In this document: positions 43,686 to 56,418 of the stretch, one piece after another
Layout: each line of letters starts with the position of its first letter
How positions within the stretch are numbered: position 1 is the first letter of the stretch
Source: Paracentrotus lividus
Lineage: Eukaryota > Echinodermata > Echinoidea > Camarodonta > Echinidae
Length of the DNA: 64,000 nucleotides
Reading direction: 5' to 3'
NCBI GenBank assembly: GCA_940671915.1
Contig: CALNVZ010001336.1
Span: 1 to 64,000, forward strand
Program-made: the position numbers and the translations under genes
Notes under the pieces: model-generated
What the model was told of the DNA's origin: nothing
The model's input: the letters and a program-made list of their open reading frames with translations, nothing else
Database searches by the model: none

Positions 43686-45728
43686 CTAATACAGGTTTAA
43701 CATTACATGAACAGCATCATGGGTAGATCCGTAAAGAAAATAAAAATATAAAATGCAAGATATCATAGGTAATATTTACATGTTTGTTTACACGCACAAT
43801 TATCATACATCTAGGGTACAAGAAGCTAAATATAATTATAACGCAAATAAATGCTCGTTTATATATCAAGGTTTTATCATGGTCATAGAGCAGTGGTGGA
43901 TCCATCCGGGGGGGGGGCAGGGAACGCCCCCTTATAATTTAAAAGCCATTAATTGATCGTACTAGATCGGGAAGTTCATTTTCGGCGGCATCCCCACCCT
44001 TGCGCATTTTCCACCATAATACAATATTTTGTAAATGTCTATTTTGTAAATTGCCAGCTTGTTTCACAGTATTTTTATATCACTTCTAATGTTTTGTAAA
44101 TTGTTGGTATGAGAAGTAAAGACCACCTGGACCTGAAAAGTTTATTCTAAAACAATATCTAACCTTGTTGATGTTTGTAGATTATTGGCGTTCACTCAAT
44201 TTGAACAGGTACACCAGCCTGACATTTTACTATGATGTCAGACTAATAATCAATTAAATCCTGGACAGACAGTCCTGTGCATAACACATGATATTGTGAT
44301 CGTATGCTTGCACATACATTTACTTCAAAACATAGTTCTCCCAAACAAGGGCTTCACGAGGTTAAAATTGCAAACCTTAAGGTAGTAGGCCTATCTCACT
44401 TGACGAAACGTCTCAGAAAAGTCACAGAGGATTCTCCAGGGCGTCTCAGAGACGGGTAAATGTTATACATGTAGATATGAACATGTTCGATTTTCCAACG
44501 ACTTATGAGACGGCGAGAAAACGGTCTCCGCCACTAGTTTCAAACCCGTCTAAAACAAAACAAACAGCAACAAATGAATGGCTTTTGGAGCCATCAGACC
44601 CAAAATAGGGCCATTTTGACCCTTCTAATTTTCTGGTAGTGTATGAACACATGCGAACAGTGAATTAACAGCCAACGTCTAATGAAATGTCGGACATCAT
44701 TCTTTAATCATCTTAACACGATTCTGTTTATGTGGATGGCCGCCCTATAATGCAGATCCATATTTACACATTATCATAGTTGTTCCACCATATTGTATTC
44801 ATGCCCCTCTCGAAGTTCACGACCGTCTCGAAGTTCCTGGTAATACGATATTACGCAAAGAAGACACAATATCTAGAAAAGAAGAGTAAGAAAATAGCAG
44901 TTCCATTTTAACGAGAGGTTTGTGATTTACTTCAATTTACATTGTAATGAAATAAAAGTTTACCAATCAATGTAGTAGTCATAGGGTTATAATTGACTAC
45001 GCTCCAAACTGAAAAAAACCCCGCATAAACAATATTTACAGTGACGATATTATTATAAATCGAAATTATATTAGCAATATTATATAATAACGTTAGTTAA
45101 AAGTGCGAACTTAACTCTCCCTTTCCCCTGCAGTGCGATCTAAATTTAGCTATCTTTCCAAAGTCGAACTGAAGAAAGTTGTGTGATTTTCAGATTACTT
45201 GAATACTTTTATCTAAAATTTAAACATCCACAATATATTTAATATTTAGCTGACAAGTGCAACTGCAACAATACAGTACGTCCCAAAAATAATTAGCACA
45301 TCAGGTTGTGCGATAACTAGGTAAAAACTGTTTACACGGTGCAACGCACTTTTCTGCTAGGGCGAAAGATGGGCCAAACTAACATTCGTCACGTGATTAA
45401 CTTTTGACCAATAGTATGGCAAGATTCCTCCTATATACGTAGAGGCTATGACTGAACGCATTACCTTTGGTGCTGTAATAGCGAACCAGATGACACACTG
45501 GACGATGTCGATTACATAGCTGTCAACCTCTCCCATACCCTATAGAAAGAAAATTGAAGAGATAAATGGTTTAGAATTATGAGAAAGCAAGAGTGAGACC
45601 CAGTAAATAAAGATAGTTAGGCAAACACAAAAGTGTGTATAATATGGCCTTTTGAAATTTGTTTTGGGTGTTAGGTTTTCCTCTTTTTTTTTTTTTTATA
45701 ATTATGTATGTGTATTATGTCTTATTAT

Positions 45729-45797
<69 letters not shown>

Positions 45798-48700
45798 CTA
45801 TAATATATATATATATCATAGGCTTCGGAAGATTTTCAGGATGGGGGGGGGGCTCAATTTTTCACCAATTATTTTGGGTTTTTTTTAATTACCCCCATCC
45901 CCACTACCGAGTTTTTGAAAATGCCGAAGTCTTCTTTAATTTTTTTATTATTTGATTATTTTTTTTAATACAAAATAAACAAAATAGTATTCCTCTTTAT
46001 CAAACTAAGATGATTATTATTTTAAATTCCTAAAACAAATCTTCTTAGATCTGTTGAAACTTTGATATATCAAACTAAAAACAGTGCGATTTTTGTGTGC
46101 TAGAACATAAGAAGATTTTATCTCATCAAACGATGCGAGCGCGAAGCGCGAGCTGATTTTTTTTTAAATATATCAACCTGAAAACAGTGCATTTTAAGCG
46201 TTTTTTCGCTATGTTTACAAAAAAGATATTTATCTCAATTCAACAATGCGAGCGCGAAGCGCGAGCTCGAAAATTTTTGATATATCAATCTGAAAACAGT
46301 GCAATTTGAGTGTTTTTTGCTATGTTTACAAAGAAGATTATTATTCTCATTAACAATGCGAGCGCGAAGCGCGAGCTCGAAAATTTTTGATATATCAACC
46401 TGAAAACAGCGCAATTTGAGCGTTTTTTCGCTATGTTACAAAGAAGATATTTATCTCATTAAACATGCGAGCGGCGAAGCGCGAGCTCAAATTTTTATAT
46501 AGCAACTGAAAGTGTGCATTTTAAGCGCTTTTTTGTGCTATGGTTAATAAAGAAGATATTTATCTCATAAACAATGCGAGCTTCGAAGCGCGAGCTGAAA
46601 TTTTGGAATATATCATAGCCTCAAAACATTAAATTTTGAGCTTTTTTTTTGCTATGTTTATAAAAAAAAAGATATTTATCTCATTCAACAATGCGAGCGC
46701 GAAGCGCAAGCTGAAACTTTTGATTATTCAACCTGAAAAGTGTGCATTCTAAGCGCTTTTGTTAAAAATAACTTAAAGCATCCCAGTTAACATTTGTAAA
46801 AAGAGAAACTTGATACATGAGCGTTTCAAAAACAAATTGGGAGCAGAGGGGCTCAATGATATCGACCCACGCAACCACTCGAAAGGGAGGGGGGATTATT
46901 GTTTGAGCCCCAACCAACATATTAGGGACCCCTTGTCATTCTGAAAAAAAAAGATTAAACAGAAAGACATGCGATCCGATCCGGCGAGTGAGCAGCATGA
47001 GCTTAAAGTTTGAACAGAAAATTTGAAATATGAGCATTTCAAAACAAATTACTGAACAGAAAGGGGGACTCAAACATATCAAAGCCCCCTCTCAAACACC
47101 GGGGGGGGGGGGGGGCTCAATGGCTGAGCTCCAACCTAGATAGTAGTTCCTATGTTCCTATTAAAAGAGAAATAACTAAAACTATAATGTGCGAGCGCGC
47201 AGCGCGAGCTAAAATTTTGTCAATAGAGACCTGAAATAAATGACTTTTCATTTTAAAAATTTGGTGGGGAGCCCAATGATATCCTTAGTAAGATTATGGA
47301 AGGGGCTTAACGATGTTTGAGTACCCTCCACACACACACAAAAAGACAACAAACAAAATGATACAAATCTTTGGGGTTATATTATATATAGGGCGATCGC
47401 CGAAACTGTACGGCATCAAAATATTGGGGGGGGGGGGCTCAACGATATCTGAGCCCCCGCCCCCCCCCCCCCCGGTTTTTTTTTTTTGTTTTTTTTTTTG
47501 TGTTTTCGTTTTTTTTTAATATTTATTTTTATTTTATTTATTTTTTTTTTTTTGGGGGGGGGGGTCAACTTATTTTCAAACCAGCTGTGATGTCAGCTTT
47601 TATATTGTTATCATAAACACCCATACTCTTCTCTTTTGGCATATATATTGTGATCCATAGGCTCAGCTGTGTAAATTTTCCTGCCGCAGGGGCGTTTTCA
47701 ACGGGGTTAGCTACCCCTTTCCGCCAACCTCATATGTCAGCTTTTATATTTCTTTGGCTACTGCCACTAAAACGTTTGAACCATGGGCCCAGTAGGTTGA
47801 ATTTTCCCCACCGAAGGGACGTTTTCGAAGGGGCCTGAGGCCACCCCGCCCTATTAGTACCAGCCGAAACAAATTTTCTGGCTTACTCTCATGGTCTCAA
47901 TATCATGAATTTAATTCAGAGGTCAAACTTTCTGGGTTTAATAAGTGGGGGTAAATCAAAATGTCACAAACTCCTGGTTTGATATCATTTTGAAGATTAA
48001 TAAATGAAATAATTACCATAAAGATGAAGACGATGATCCATGTGATGAGTTGACATACCATGAGCAATGGGATCGAAACCATGTAGGGTATCAACATACA
48101 TTTTGAGATCTAAAAAAAATGAAATAAATAGATTTGAAATATAAATAAATAAAATCATAAATGAATAAATAGAATCAAATAATAACATTAAAAATCTCAT
48201 TTTTCCCTTTAATTTTTTAAGTCTATAATAAGATTTCAATCAAATTTGACAATTTATTGCATTCTAATTTTAAAAACAAATTATTCTAATTTTCTAATTA
48301 TCAATGTCTCTCTCTCTCTCTCTCCCTCTCTCTCATGGCTAATTGTATCGCCGTGAACGCTCTTACACTCTAAAAACTGAAGTGCTATTTCTAGCACTTC
48401 AGAGGTAAATCAGCTTTTTTTAAGAGCTTGTATAGTGACTGCACTCAAAGTGCTGTTTAACTGCACTCAAAGTGCTGTTTCAGCACGTTCACGTGAGCTG
48501 AACTTTCAGCAAAACCGGGCAAAAATGGCGTGACTTCGTTGGGATTCGAACCTTGGTCCCCTGGATGAGAAGCGCTTATACGAGCACGTTAGACCAATTC
48601 ACATCTCACGATTGCTAGCAGATCATATTGTTTCATGATGAACTTTCTTCAAAGTTACCATAATTAACTACTATGCTTTCATAATTCAAGCAAGTTACAC

Positions 48701-51700
48701 GAGTTAGGGAGATCTCCGTTGATCTATTGGTAACGTCAGCGGTATACTCTTCCATGTCTAGATGAACCAGGTTCGAACCCAATACCGACAGTGAACATTT
48801 TTTTGTTGATAAATTAGCATTTGGGTAAGTGCTAAAAAGGCACTTCAGGTGCTGATTTAGCACTTCAAGTGCAGTCACTATACGAGCACCCATAATTTAG
48901 CATGATGATAACGAACCTTTTTGATGCCAACCAGTAGAATTATGGTTGCAATGAACAGGAATACCAGGACCACTAGATCAATGCTGTATGCAGCAAACAA
49001 ACCCTTTCTTGCCGACTCTGAAAATAGATACACCAACAAAAAAAAGTAGGAATAATTAAACAAAACTAGAACTTTATACTAAAATGGACACCAACTAAAA
49101 TGAAGATTTAAACGCATACTACATACTCAATACGACACAAAATATACACCACACCCTATCAAAAGAAAAGATGAATACTTGAAACCATATTATATACTCA
49201 ATACTACAATAACTATAAAGGATGAATCTAAGTGCAGCTGGTGCCATTATTGAATATTATCTCATATTGTCAATCCTTTTGACAGGACGCCCTGAGGCAG
49301 TGACGGGTGTGAGGTTTATCTGAAAGATTTATAAAGCTGTATTATGTATATTGGCCGAATCAAGGACTATAAGCAAATCGTAATGAATGGTCTTTTCAAC
49401 GCCAAGGCAAAAATAATACAGCTACCAATTGAAAGCCACTCTGGGATATACTAATAGCTATATGAATTAGGACTGTATACAAGACAAGGTCAACATTATT
49501 TTAGTTTACACACAATATTCAATATTAGATAAGCTGTAACATTGGTTTAAGGGAAAGTGGATAGTGGAATTTGCAACGTAGGCCTATAGAAAACGATGTT
49601 TCTGTGCGTTTCCCGCACACTTCCACATGTAATTGCCATTTATAACATGACTTGTAAAGACGACGGGGACAGCGAATTTTTCAAACATAATGGAAGCCGT
49701 CACATAATACGTACGCGCGCGAAGATCATAAACCCAACATAATACTCCATGATCTGATCAATGTCGATCTCCTTTTTTTTTTTTCTTCTTTTTTTTTCTT
49801 CAAAATCAGGAATAGTGGAGGGTGCGTTGGGGATGCGCTGTCTCCAATCTACACACTTGACTTGAATCCAATAACATTATAATCTAAAATGGAAAATAAA
49901 AGTGCAAAAAAGGGGGACTGCTGAAACCAATAAAAGAGAGTAAAATTGAGTCAAAATAAACCTGAGCTTTCGCGATTCTCACGGAATTCTCATTATACAG
50001 TCTGTGTCAAATAAAATGGTACAAGTGGAAATCATTTTTTTATAGTATGAAGATTAATCACAGCCTCCTATTGTTTGGTAAAGCAGGAAAATCAGACTTT
50101 CGCCTGCAAATTTTTCATCACGTTTGGTACTGTAATTTTTGAAATATGACTAGTTTTCTACAGTCAAGAAAAATCCGTTTTTCGCACGCCGTCCCATGCC
50201 TTTGTGTATATGTTTCGCATGATGGCTATGAAGTGCTCAATTTCGATTTGTTCCTCGTCGCACAAAATTTAGCATAACTTTTGTTTTACGAAAGCAAAAT
50301 ATACAGAACAAAGCGCATCAGCACGGAAAATCTTCTGGCTTTATTTTGGTACCACAAACACACACTATTTGAAAAGAATTCATACCTAAATAATTTTTTC
50401 CGAATGTACCATTTTTTTTTTTACACAGACTGTAGACAGCGAACGAACGTATACTACCTTCATACTATTAAAAGTTGAAAATGAATGTGTATATGTATTT
50501 TCATTGTTAATTTTTGTGTATTTGACTCTTGGGTTATTTCATGAAATTTGGCACGCAGCTTTGAGCTCATGCTATGTTGCGTATTAAAGCTCATGACATA
50601 TTGCGTTAAAAGCCCTAAACTTATTTTTCATTTGCATAAATTTCCTTATATCTTGTGCTTAATGAAGCATGAGACATCGGGATTTTTGAAAAAAAAATAA
50701 AATCAGTCATAATCCCAGAGAAGAATTGGAAATTTAATATTAATGAAACTATGTATAGTACATGTTACTCAGCAAAATTTATACATAAGTGTTCAGTTGG
50801 TCTTGAACTTCAGGTATGATGGTAGTAAAAAAAAAAGAAAGAAAGAACATCAGTGAAAGCCATGTATAGGAGCTAGTAAAGGGGGGGGGGGGAGAAAACA
50901 ATGGAGTAAATAATCTAAAATGAACCAGAATGATTGGAATATCTGCATTTATTATGTGTATTCCCCACCACCAATACATTTGGTTTTCATTGATTTACCA
51001 TTGACCAAGGGAAGATAAGTTGGGGCTACAGTAAACTCTTCACACATTGAACACGCACCGGTATAGGAAGATACCTCGACGTAATCAAGAAGCTCCCACA
51101 GAAGAACACCCACACTCACTAAGCAGTAGATCTGTTCACATAAATCAAGAAAATTAATACAAAGGTGTGAACAGGGCATCAGTCTTTACAATGCTAATGG
51201 ACCATTGTTGTTAACTCTTTTCAATTTTGCATGCAGCATTAAATTGAAGTGAAAGAAAAGTAGATTTGTTCTCTTCCAAGTTTTAGAAAATGATATGAAT
51301 AAGTCTTTAGAAGTGTAAACACTGAATATTAGTTTTTAAATATGATACAATCGGTGTTACCGTTTTAAGATTTTTACTCATCAAACAAAAAGTAAGAAGT
51401 TACAATATAATCCAAAAGTTACAAAGCAAAAAGCCAAATCCTGATTTTTGTCCTACTACACCCCGTTCTCTCTATGGTGAGCAGTTACTTGGTGAGTATA
51501 AAACTCAATCTATTCATCAGCAACTATTTTAGAAGCTACGGTAACATTGCATCCATTCTCCTCATTGTCAACAAAGACCCTGGCTGATAGGATATTGTGA
51601 TAATCTTCACAAAACTTCTATCTATTTTGAAGTTCCAAACTCTTTAATATGGATTTAGGGTCTTTCGAAAGAAATAAAAACTGTTCATTGTAAACGAAAC

Positions 51701-52668
51701 GAATCGAACCATTTTTTTTTTTTTTTTCCTCTTTGAAAGACGAATCATTGTGCACACTGGCTGCGGGAATCACCAAAACGATTCCAACGTGCAAATAGTA
51801 TGCATTCAAAACGCGAGGAATTTCATTTTGCGTTATGTCTTTTGTGCCGTTAGGGTGGTATCTCACTTCGCGGAGACGTCTCCGCGACAGAATAGAAAAT
51901 TTCGTCTCCGAGACGGATAAAAAGTATTAGAGACATCTCCAATATCGCGAAGACGTCTCCGCGACAATTTATGGGGGAAAAGTCTTAAGTAGTCCTAAAT
52001 CCGTCTCCGAGTCGTCTCCGAGACGTCTCCGAGATATCGGAGACGTCTCTAATACTTTTTATCCGTCGCGGAGACGAAATTTCTATTCTGTCGCGGAGAC
52101 GTCTCCGCGAAGTGAGATACAACCCTTAACAATAATACCATGGAGTGGCAATCTTTATCCTGTTTGAACAGTTTCATTTTCAACATTTGGACTTCTAAGG
52201 GAGTTTGTTTAACGCTGTAGAATAGTGAATACAATCATAATGTAATAAATATAACGGTTATTTTACACTTAAAAAGCAATTTCGAGATATGAAAAAGACA
52301 TTTCCATATGTTGTTAATGATATACGTCAGGGAACAATTAACTGATTTGATTTGATTGTTTTGTCCGTCATAAGTACCTTGACATAAAACGTCATAAAAT
52401 CTGAAAAAGAGTGTTGGAATGTGATGAGGTTGGAACGCCCCAATTCCTTCTTAACCAATCTAAATGGTATCGACTAGGTAAATTCAGGGGTAATTCATTG
52501 TCAAGCCTGACCCCAGGCCCGAACCCTGTCAATCGTAACCAAAAGACAACATAACCTCTAAACTTGAAATATATGGAGGACAGTTCAACTTACCAATGAA
52601 TATACGCCACTCGCTATTGAGCCACTCCTTACGTTGTCAAAACAACAGCATCTTTTTAAGATCGCCAT
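43587..52668 (-). CDS. Tetraspan membrane protein B (LAPTM4/DUF4728-like), tandem paralogue; span of the whole gene
   Basis: Five solid exons (52668-52594, 51131-50999, 49017-48917, 48109-48017, 45539-45465) share order, phases (0,1,0,0,0) and sequence with gene A. The sixth (43685-43587) is a tentative choice, giving 191 residues. Start MAILKRCCCFDNVRSGSIAS. Helix 1 runs into a longer loop with a CSMCEE motif that gene A lacks; helices 2-4 match A (SIDLVVLVFLFIATIILLVG; LIPYMVSIPLLMVCQLITW; YVIDIVQCVIWFAITAPK). The gene lies directly upstream of A on the same strand, so the pair arose by tandem duplication. Function unknown; membrane localisation is clear from hydropathy. Confidence 0.68.
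45465..45539 (-). CDS. Tetraspan B exon 5
   Basis: 75 bp, phase 0; acceptor TTTCTATAG, donor AAG|GTAATG. Encodes GMGEVDSYVIDIVQCVIW, the first part of helix 4. Confidence 0.7.
45690..45816. repeat. (TA)n microsatellite
   Basis: Long TATATA tract directly before the CATAGGCTTCGGAA end of the next element. Confidence 0.95.
45817..47475. mobile_element. Second, inverted copy of the GCGC-array element
   Basis: Begins CATAGGCTTCGGAA (45817-45830) and then mirrors 9,270-9,485 in reverse complement. The GAGCGCGAAGCGCGAGC array follows at 46,125-46,750. The far end reaches a C-run and CCGG near 47,475, and the terminal repeat is replaced by T-runs, so this copy is truncated. It sits in the tetraspan B intron between exons 4 and 5. 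Confidence 0.65.
46125..46750. repeat. GCGC tandem array, reverse orientation
   Basis: About six units with GCGAGCGCGAAGCGCGAGCT and AAAACAGTGCATTTTAAGCG spacers; reverse complement of the array at 6-9 kb. Confidence 0.85.
48017..48109 (-). CDS. Tetraspan B exon 4
   Basis: 93 bp, same length and phase as A exon 4; acceptor TTTTTTTTAG, donor ATG|GTAATT. Encodes helix 3. Confidence 0.78.
48307..48335. repeat. (TC)n microsatellite
   Basis: CTCTCTCTCT run. Confidence 0.9.
48424..48890. mobile_element. Palindromic composite with two opposed tRNA-like modules
   Basis: The ends TATAGTGACTGCACT (48431-48445) and AGTGCAGTCACTATA (48868-48882) are perfect inverted repeats, followed by AGTGCTGTTT-type words. 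The left half has a minus-strand B box (GGTTCGAATCCC, 48541-48552) with an A box near 48,590. The right half has a plus-strand A box (TTGATCTATTGGTAACG) and B box (GGTTCGAACCC, 48770-48780). The element ends about 27 bases from the donor of tetraspan B exon 3. Confidence 0.55.
48917..49017 (-). CDS. Tetraspan B exon 3
   Basis: 101 bp; acceptor TATTTTCCAG, donor AAG|GTTCGT (weak +3/+4). Encodes helix 2. Confidence 0.75.
49998..50432. mobile_element. Tc1/mariner-like MITE, CAGTCTGTGT ends, 435 bp
   Basis: Ends CAGTCTGTGTCAAATAAAATG and TTTACACAGACTG, TA flanks. Same family as 32,021-32,426. In tetraspan B intron 2. Confidence 0.7.
50999..51131 (-). CDS. Tetraspan B exon 2
   Basis: 133 bp; acceptor TGTGAACAG, donor AATG|GTAAAT, phase 1. 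Encodes IYCLVSVGVLLWELLDY (helix 1 end), then an extended loop with two cysteines (CSMCEEF). Confidence 0.75.
51853..52125. mobile_element. Harbinger-like MITE, 273 bp, full of GGAGACGTCTCC palindromes
   Basis: Ends GGGTGGTATCTCACTTCGCG and CGCGAAGTGAGATACAACCC, with TTA on both sides (51850-51852; 52126-52128). A 3-bp TTA duplication and GGG terminus fit PIF/Harbinger. The interior has at least six GAGACGTCTC-like palindromes. In tetraspan B intron 1. Confidence 0.8.
52594..52668 (-). CDS. Tetraspan B exon 1
   Basis: 25 codons from ATG, donor TTG|GTAAGT, phase 0. Same length as exon 1 of gene A. Confidence 0.75.
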
Positions 52669-53610
52669 GATGTCCGATAGTTGTGTGGGTACCTGGTTTG
52701 TGATGCCCCCTTTGAAATTAATTTAATAATTGGCTGAAAGTCGTATTTCACCGCTTGAGTAAAAATCTGTGTTTACAAATCAAGTATCTTTTGGGGAGTT
52801 TTCCTGAACGATGAAGACCACCGCTTGGCCCATTGACAGGAATGCCGTCGCTATTCACCTGAGTGAACGCGAATTCAATACTGTGTCGACACTCGAGTTC
52901 GATTGTCGTTCGTTTGAAAATCTTCCAGGAAAAAAAATAGAAGAAAGAAATCCCGAGTTATGAATAAACCGTGCCTTACAGCCAAGGGAGCTCAACTGTG
53001 AAGACCTCCCACCTGTGAAGTATAGTATATGGCTCAATGATGGGGCAATAAGGGCTCCCTCGCCGCCCCTCGCATCTCCTCTCCGTAATGTTTTATATAC
53101 CGGGGTATTTAACGTGATTATGCCCCACTCTCCGAGTCTAAAACCTGAATCGTAAAAAAAGGGACCATTTTGACAGATAATCGTTAAGCCCATGGATGTA
53201 AAAGCCTGATCCTATAATTACAATTTTGACAGCCCCTATTACCGAGAATCAATTATTACAAACCTATTCTGAAAGAGATAGAAAAAAAAGAAGCTTGCAT
53301 TAGTAAGCAGAAGAATTAATTCCCTCGCTCCTGTACATGTCACCCGCTTCATTATGAGCTTAATATTTGATGTTGAATATCACAATGCATAGAAGAGAAC
53401 ACTTTGCTTGAATAATGATAACATTCTGAAATATTATATTTATGTCAATTTCCTCTGCTCCTCGTGAGCACCTGCTACTTATCAGCTTTGTCTTTCTCTC
53501 TTTTTTTTCTTTTTTTTCTTCTCTCGTTTGCTATGTCTAATAATCACATCCTCCCTCTCTCTCCATCTCTCTCTCTCTCTCTCTCTCCATCTCTCTTTTT
53601 ATCTCTTTGT
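52669..53610. other. Upstream region of tetraspan B
   Basis: Probably the promoter and 5' UTR of gene B on the minus strand. No upstream exon recognised. A (CT)n tract lies at 53,555-53,595. Confidence 0.4.
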
Positions 53611-56150
53611 TCAGTTCAGTTCATTTATTTCACATCCATTAAAAAATACATATTTACAAATACAATATTTGAATAAACAAGCAACATATAGATATAGAAT
53701 ACAATCATGTTTTACTTATATAACATAACAGTTTACAATATATAAAAGATAAAAAGAAAAAAAACAATGCAGCGGATGGAGGGATCAGCAAAAGCCATTG
53801 GCTTGTCAAGGCTGATCCCCATTTTACTACATTGTTAAAAAACTAAATGTCTAAACTAACAAAAACAGAAAAGGGGGCTTAAAACAAAAAATACACAAAC
53901 GAACAAACACAAAAAAGGGTTAACAGGCAGTTATTTAAGAGGGTTCAAATATTTCATTTTAAAATTACGTTTCAAGGAAGATAGAGAAGGGGAGTTTTTA
54001 AGACTTTCTGATAAATTATTCCACTAACTGGCTTTATATCTAATAAGTAGTTTGGAGAAATTATATTTGGTTAGGAATATATATTATTTCGGAGTGTATT
54101 ACTAGTATATATGTTATTAGGTTTTGTAGACAAAAAATATTAAACAAAAGGAGAGCATTTTCATAATACAAAACATAAAAGAGGTAACGGAAAGTTCAAA
54201 TGTGGGCTCGTAATTTTTTGAATATTTTTAATGTTCACAAATATGTTATAAGTATGACTTATATGATCGAGTTTGTAATCTACCTAAAACTTTTTTTGTA
54301 AAACAAGTAGCTGTTGTTTGAACAATAGGGTAAGCCACGGCTTCCGAATAAAATAGAGTACATGTTAAATCTGGCAATATCTGTGGTGTTTGATAAGTTA
54401 ACAGAGAACAACGGCGAATGGGTAACAAATGTGTTTATGTTATTAATGGACTCATAACTCTACGATATTTTACAAGAGATTGTAGTTAATATGATTTTTC
54501 CAAGTTAAATACAGTCTATTAGAATTTAAGAAGATTTTTCAGACGAGGAATTACTTTATTTTCTTTACCACTTCAGTATACGTATTGCACTTTCATTGTG
54601 AATACGTTGTGTTTTCTGTCTTAAAAATGAAAATAATTAGTTTTACAAAGTTTACAAGTTTATTTGCATTAAGCCATTTATATAAGTTATTTTCTTAATT
54701 ATTGTTTAATGTGATTGTATAATTGTATACAGGGGTCTTTTGCCGAGTCAGATAAATAAAAATAGTGGTATGATGCCGCAAAGTAAATCGAAGATAATCA
54801 CCTTCTTGTAGGTGGCAGGAGAGAAGTCTGGTGATCCTGGTTGTATCCGGTGGGCGCTAGTTATTGCTAGATAAGTTATTTTATTGGTTGTGTGCGCGAT
54901 GGTTACACCTCATGCTCTGTTTTTTGTGTGTTTGTGCCTCTCTGTTTTGTTTGGTGTTGTGGTGTGTCTTTTGGTTGAGGTTGAATCGTGTGAGTCGTTT
55001 TGGTGGTTCGGTAATTCACTCGCTAAGCAGAGGTAGTATTTTGTATGATAAGGTGAATGAGTAAAGGCGGACGCTGGTTCGAATTGTTGAATCTTCTGAG
55101 GGACTCGTCCAGAGTAGTTAGTTTCAGTTATAGCAGTAGGAAGAGTAAGTACTTGTACATGTAGTAATGTTGATCTTTTGCTAGGTTGTGATAAGTAAGC
55201 TTTTTAGGAAAGTTAGGGGGTATGGTGTCTTGATCCCATTAAAGTAACAGTTTTTTAAGCAAAATGTTATGATCAATGAAGTCGAACGCTTTAGAGAGGT
55301 CTAAAAATATCCTACTATAAATCTTTTTTTCAATAGCTTTGAGTTCTGTCAGTGAAATCCAAAAGAGCATGAGAGGTGTATAGTTTTTTTCCTAACCAAA
55401 TTGTTATTAATGCAAATGCGAGTATTGTGTCAAGAAAAGAGGTAAGTTTTATTATATATATTTTTTCAATATTTTACAAAAAGCAGATAAAAGATATTGG
55501 TCTGTATTTGGGGTATGATTTCATTTCTTTTTATATGTTAAGGTGGTAAGATTTGGATAAGTTTGCTATTTCTTTAATGATCTGGAAGACCTGTGATTGA
55601 TGCATTTATTAGATATATTGCTTAGTGGAGTGAGTATCAATAAATAGATTTTCTTCAATACTTAGGATGTATTCATCATCCGGGGCTTTTGTTACATCAA
55701 GTTTGAAATAACATCATATATTGACTTCTGTTTTGGTTGCATAAACATTGATCTCTTAAAATTACCATGTAAACTGGTGTGATTTAATGAATCTGTGTCA
55801 ACAATCATTATTTAAACTTTCGTTAATTTTTTTTCCAATAGTACTAAAGTATTCATTCACATTGGCTGATCTGTTTCTCTGTGATTTCACACATCTTTTC
55901 TACTTATCTTTTTATTTCCTTTTCTTTAGGTTGTTTTATTTAAAAATGTAATTAATGAGTTTCCATGTTCCTTTCTGTGATATCCAATGTAGTCGTCCCG
56001 TAAGATATTAATTGTGAATCCTTCCCCCCCCAAAATTTTTGGGAAAAAGTCGTAATATTTGCGTTTACTTTCTCGAGAAAGGTTATTTAAAATATTTCTA
56101 CATTTTTTGTAGGATTCTTTTCGTACTAGGGTGCGGTCTATCTGTCTTCC
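53611..56150 (-). pseudogene. Decayed LINE (CR1-like) with RT remnants
   Basis: Read on the minus strand: KCRNILNNLSRESKRKYYDF near 56,050 (RT N-terminal linker), then FLDLSKAFDFIDHNILLKKL at about 55,240-55,310 (RT motif with catalytic-region context). Near 53,970-54,030 comes WNNLSESLKNSPSLSSLKRN, the typical RT end. AATAAATGAACTGAACTGAAC at about 53,611-53,635 is the 3' end with a short repeat tail. Stops and frameshifts throughout. Confidence 0.75.
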
Positions 56151-56227
56151 CATATGTGTCTCTCAATCTCTCTTCTTGTTGTGTTTCTTTTTTTCTTTCG
56201 TCTCCCTTTCTCCCCTCCCCATCCCCA

Positions 56228-56228
56228 A

Positions 56229-56301
<73 letters not shown>

Positions 56302-56310
56302 ACCCTCTCT
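56228..56310. repeat. (TC)n microsatellite
   Basis: Long CTCTCT tract; another lies at 56,397-56,420. Ser/Leu-rich ORFs here are artefacts. Confidence 0.95.
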
Positions 56311-56387
56311 TTCTCTCTGATCTCTTCATCCGTATTAATTCTCTACATCCCTCCTAAAGCGTTTTCCTTCTAGTCTCTTCTTTTTAT

Positions 56388-56418
<31 letters not shown>

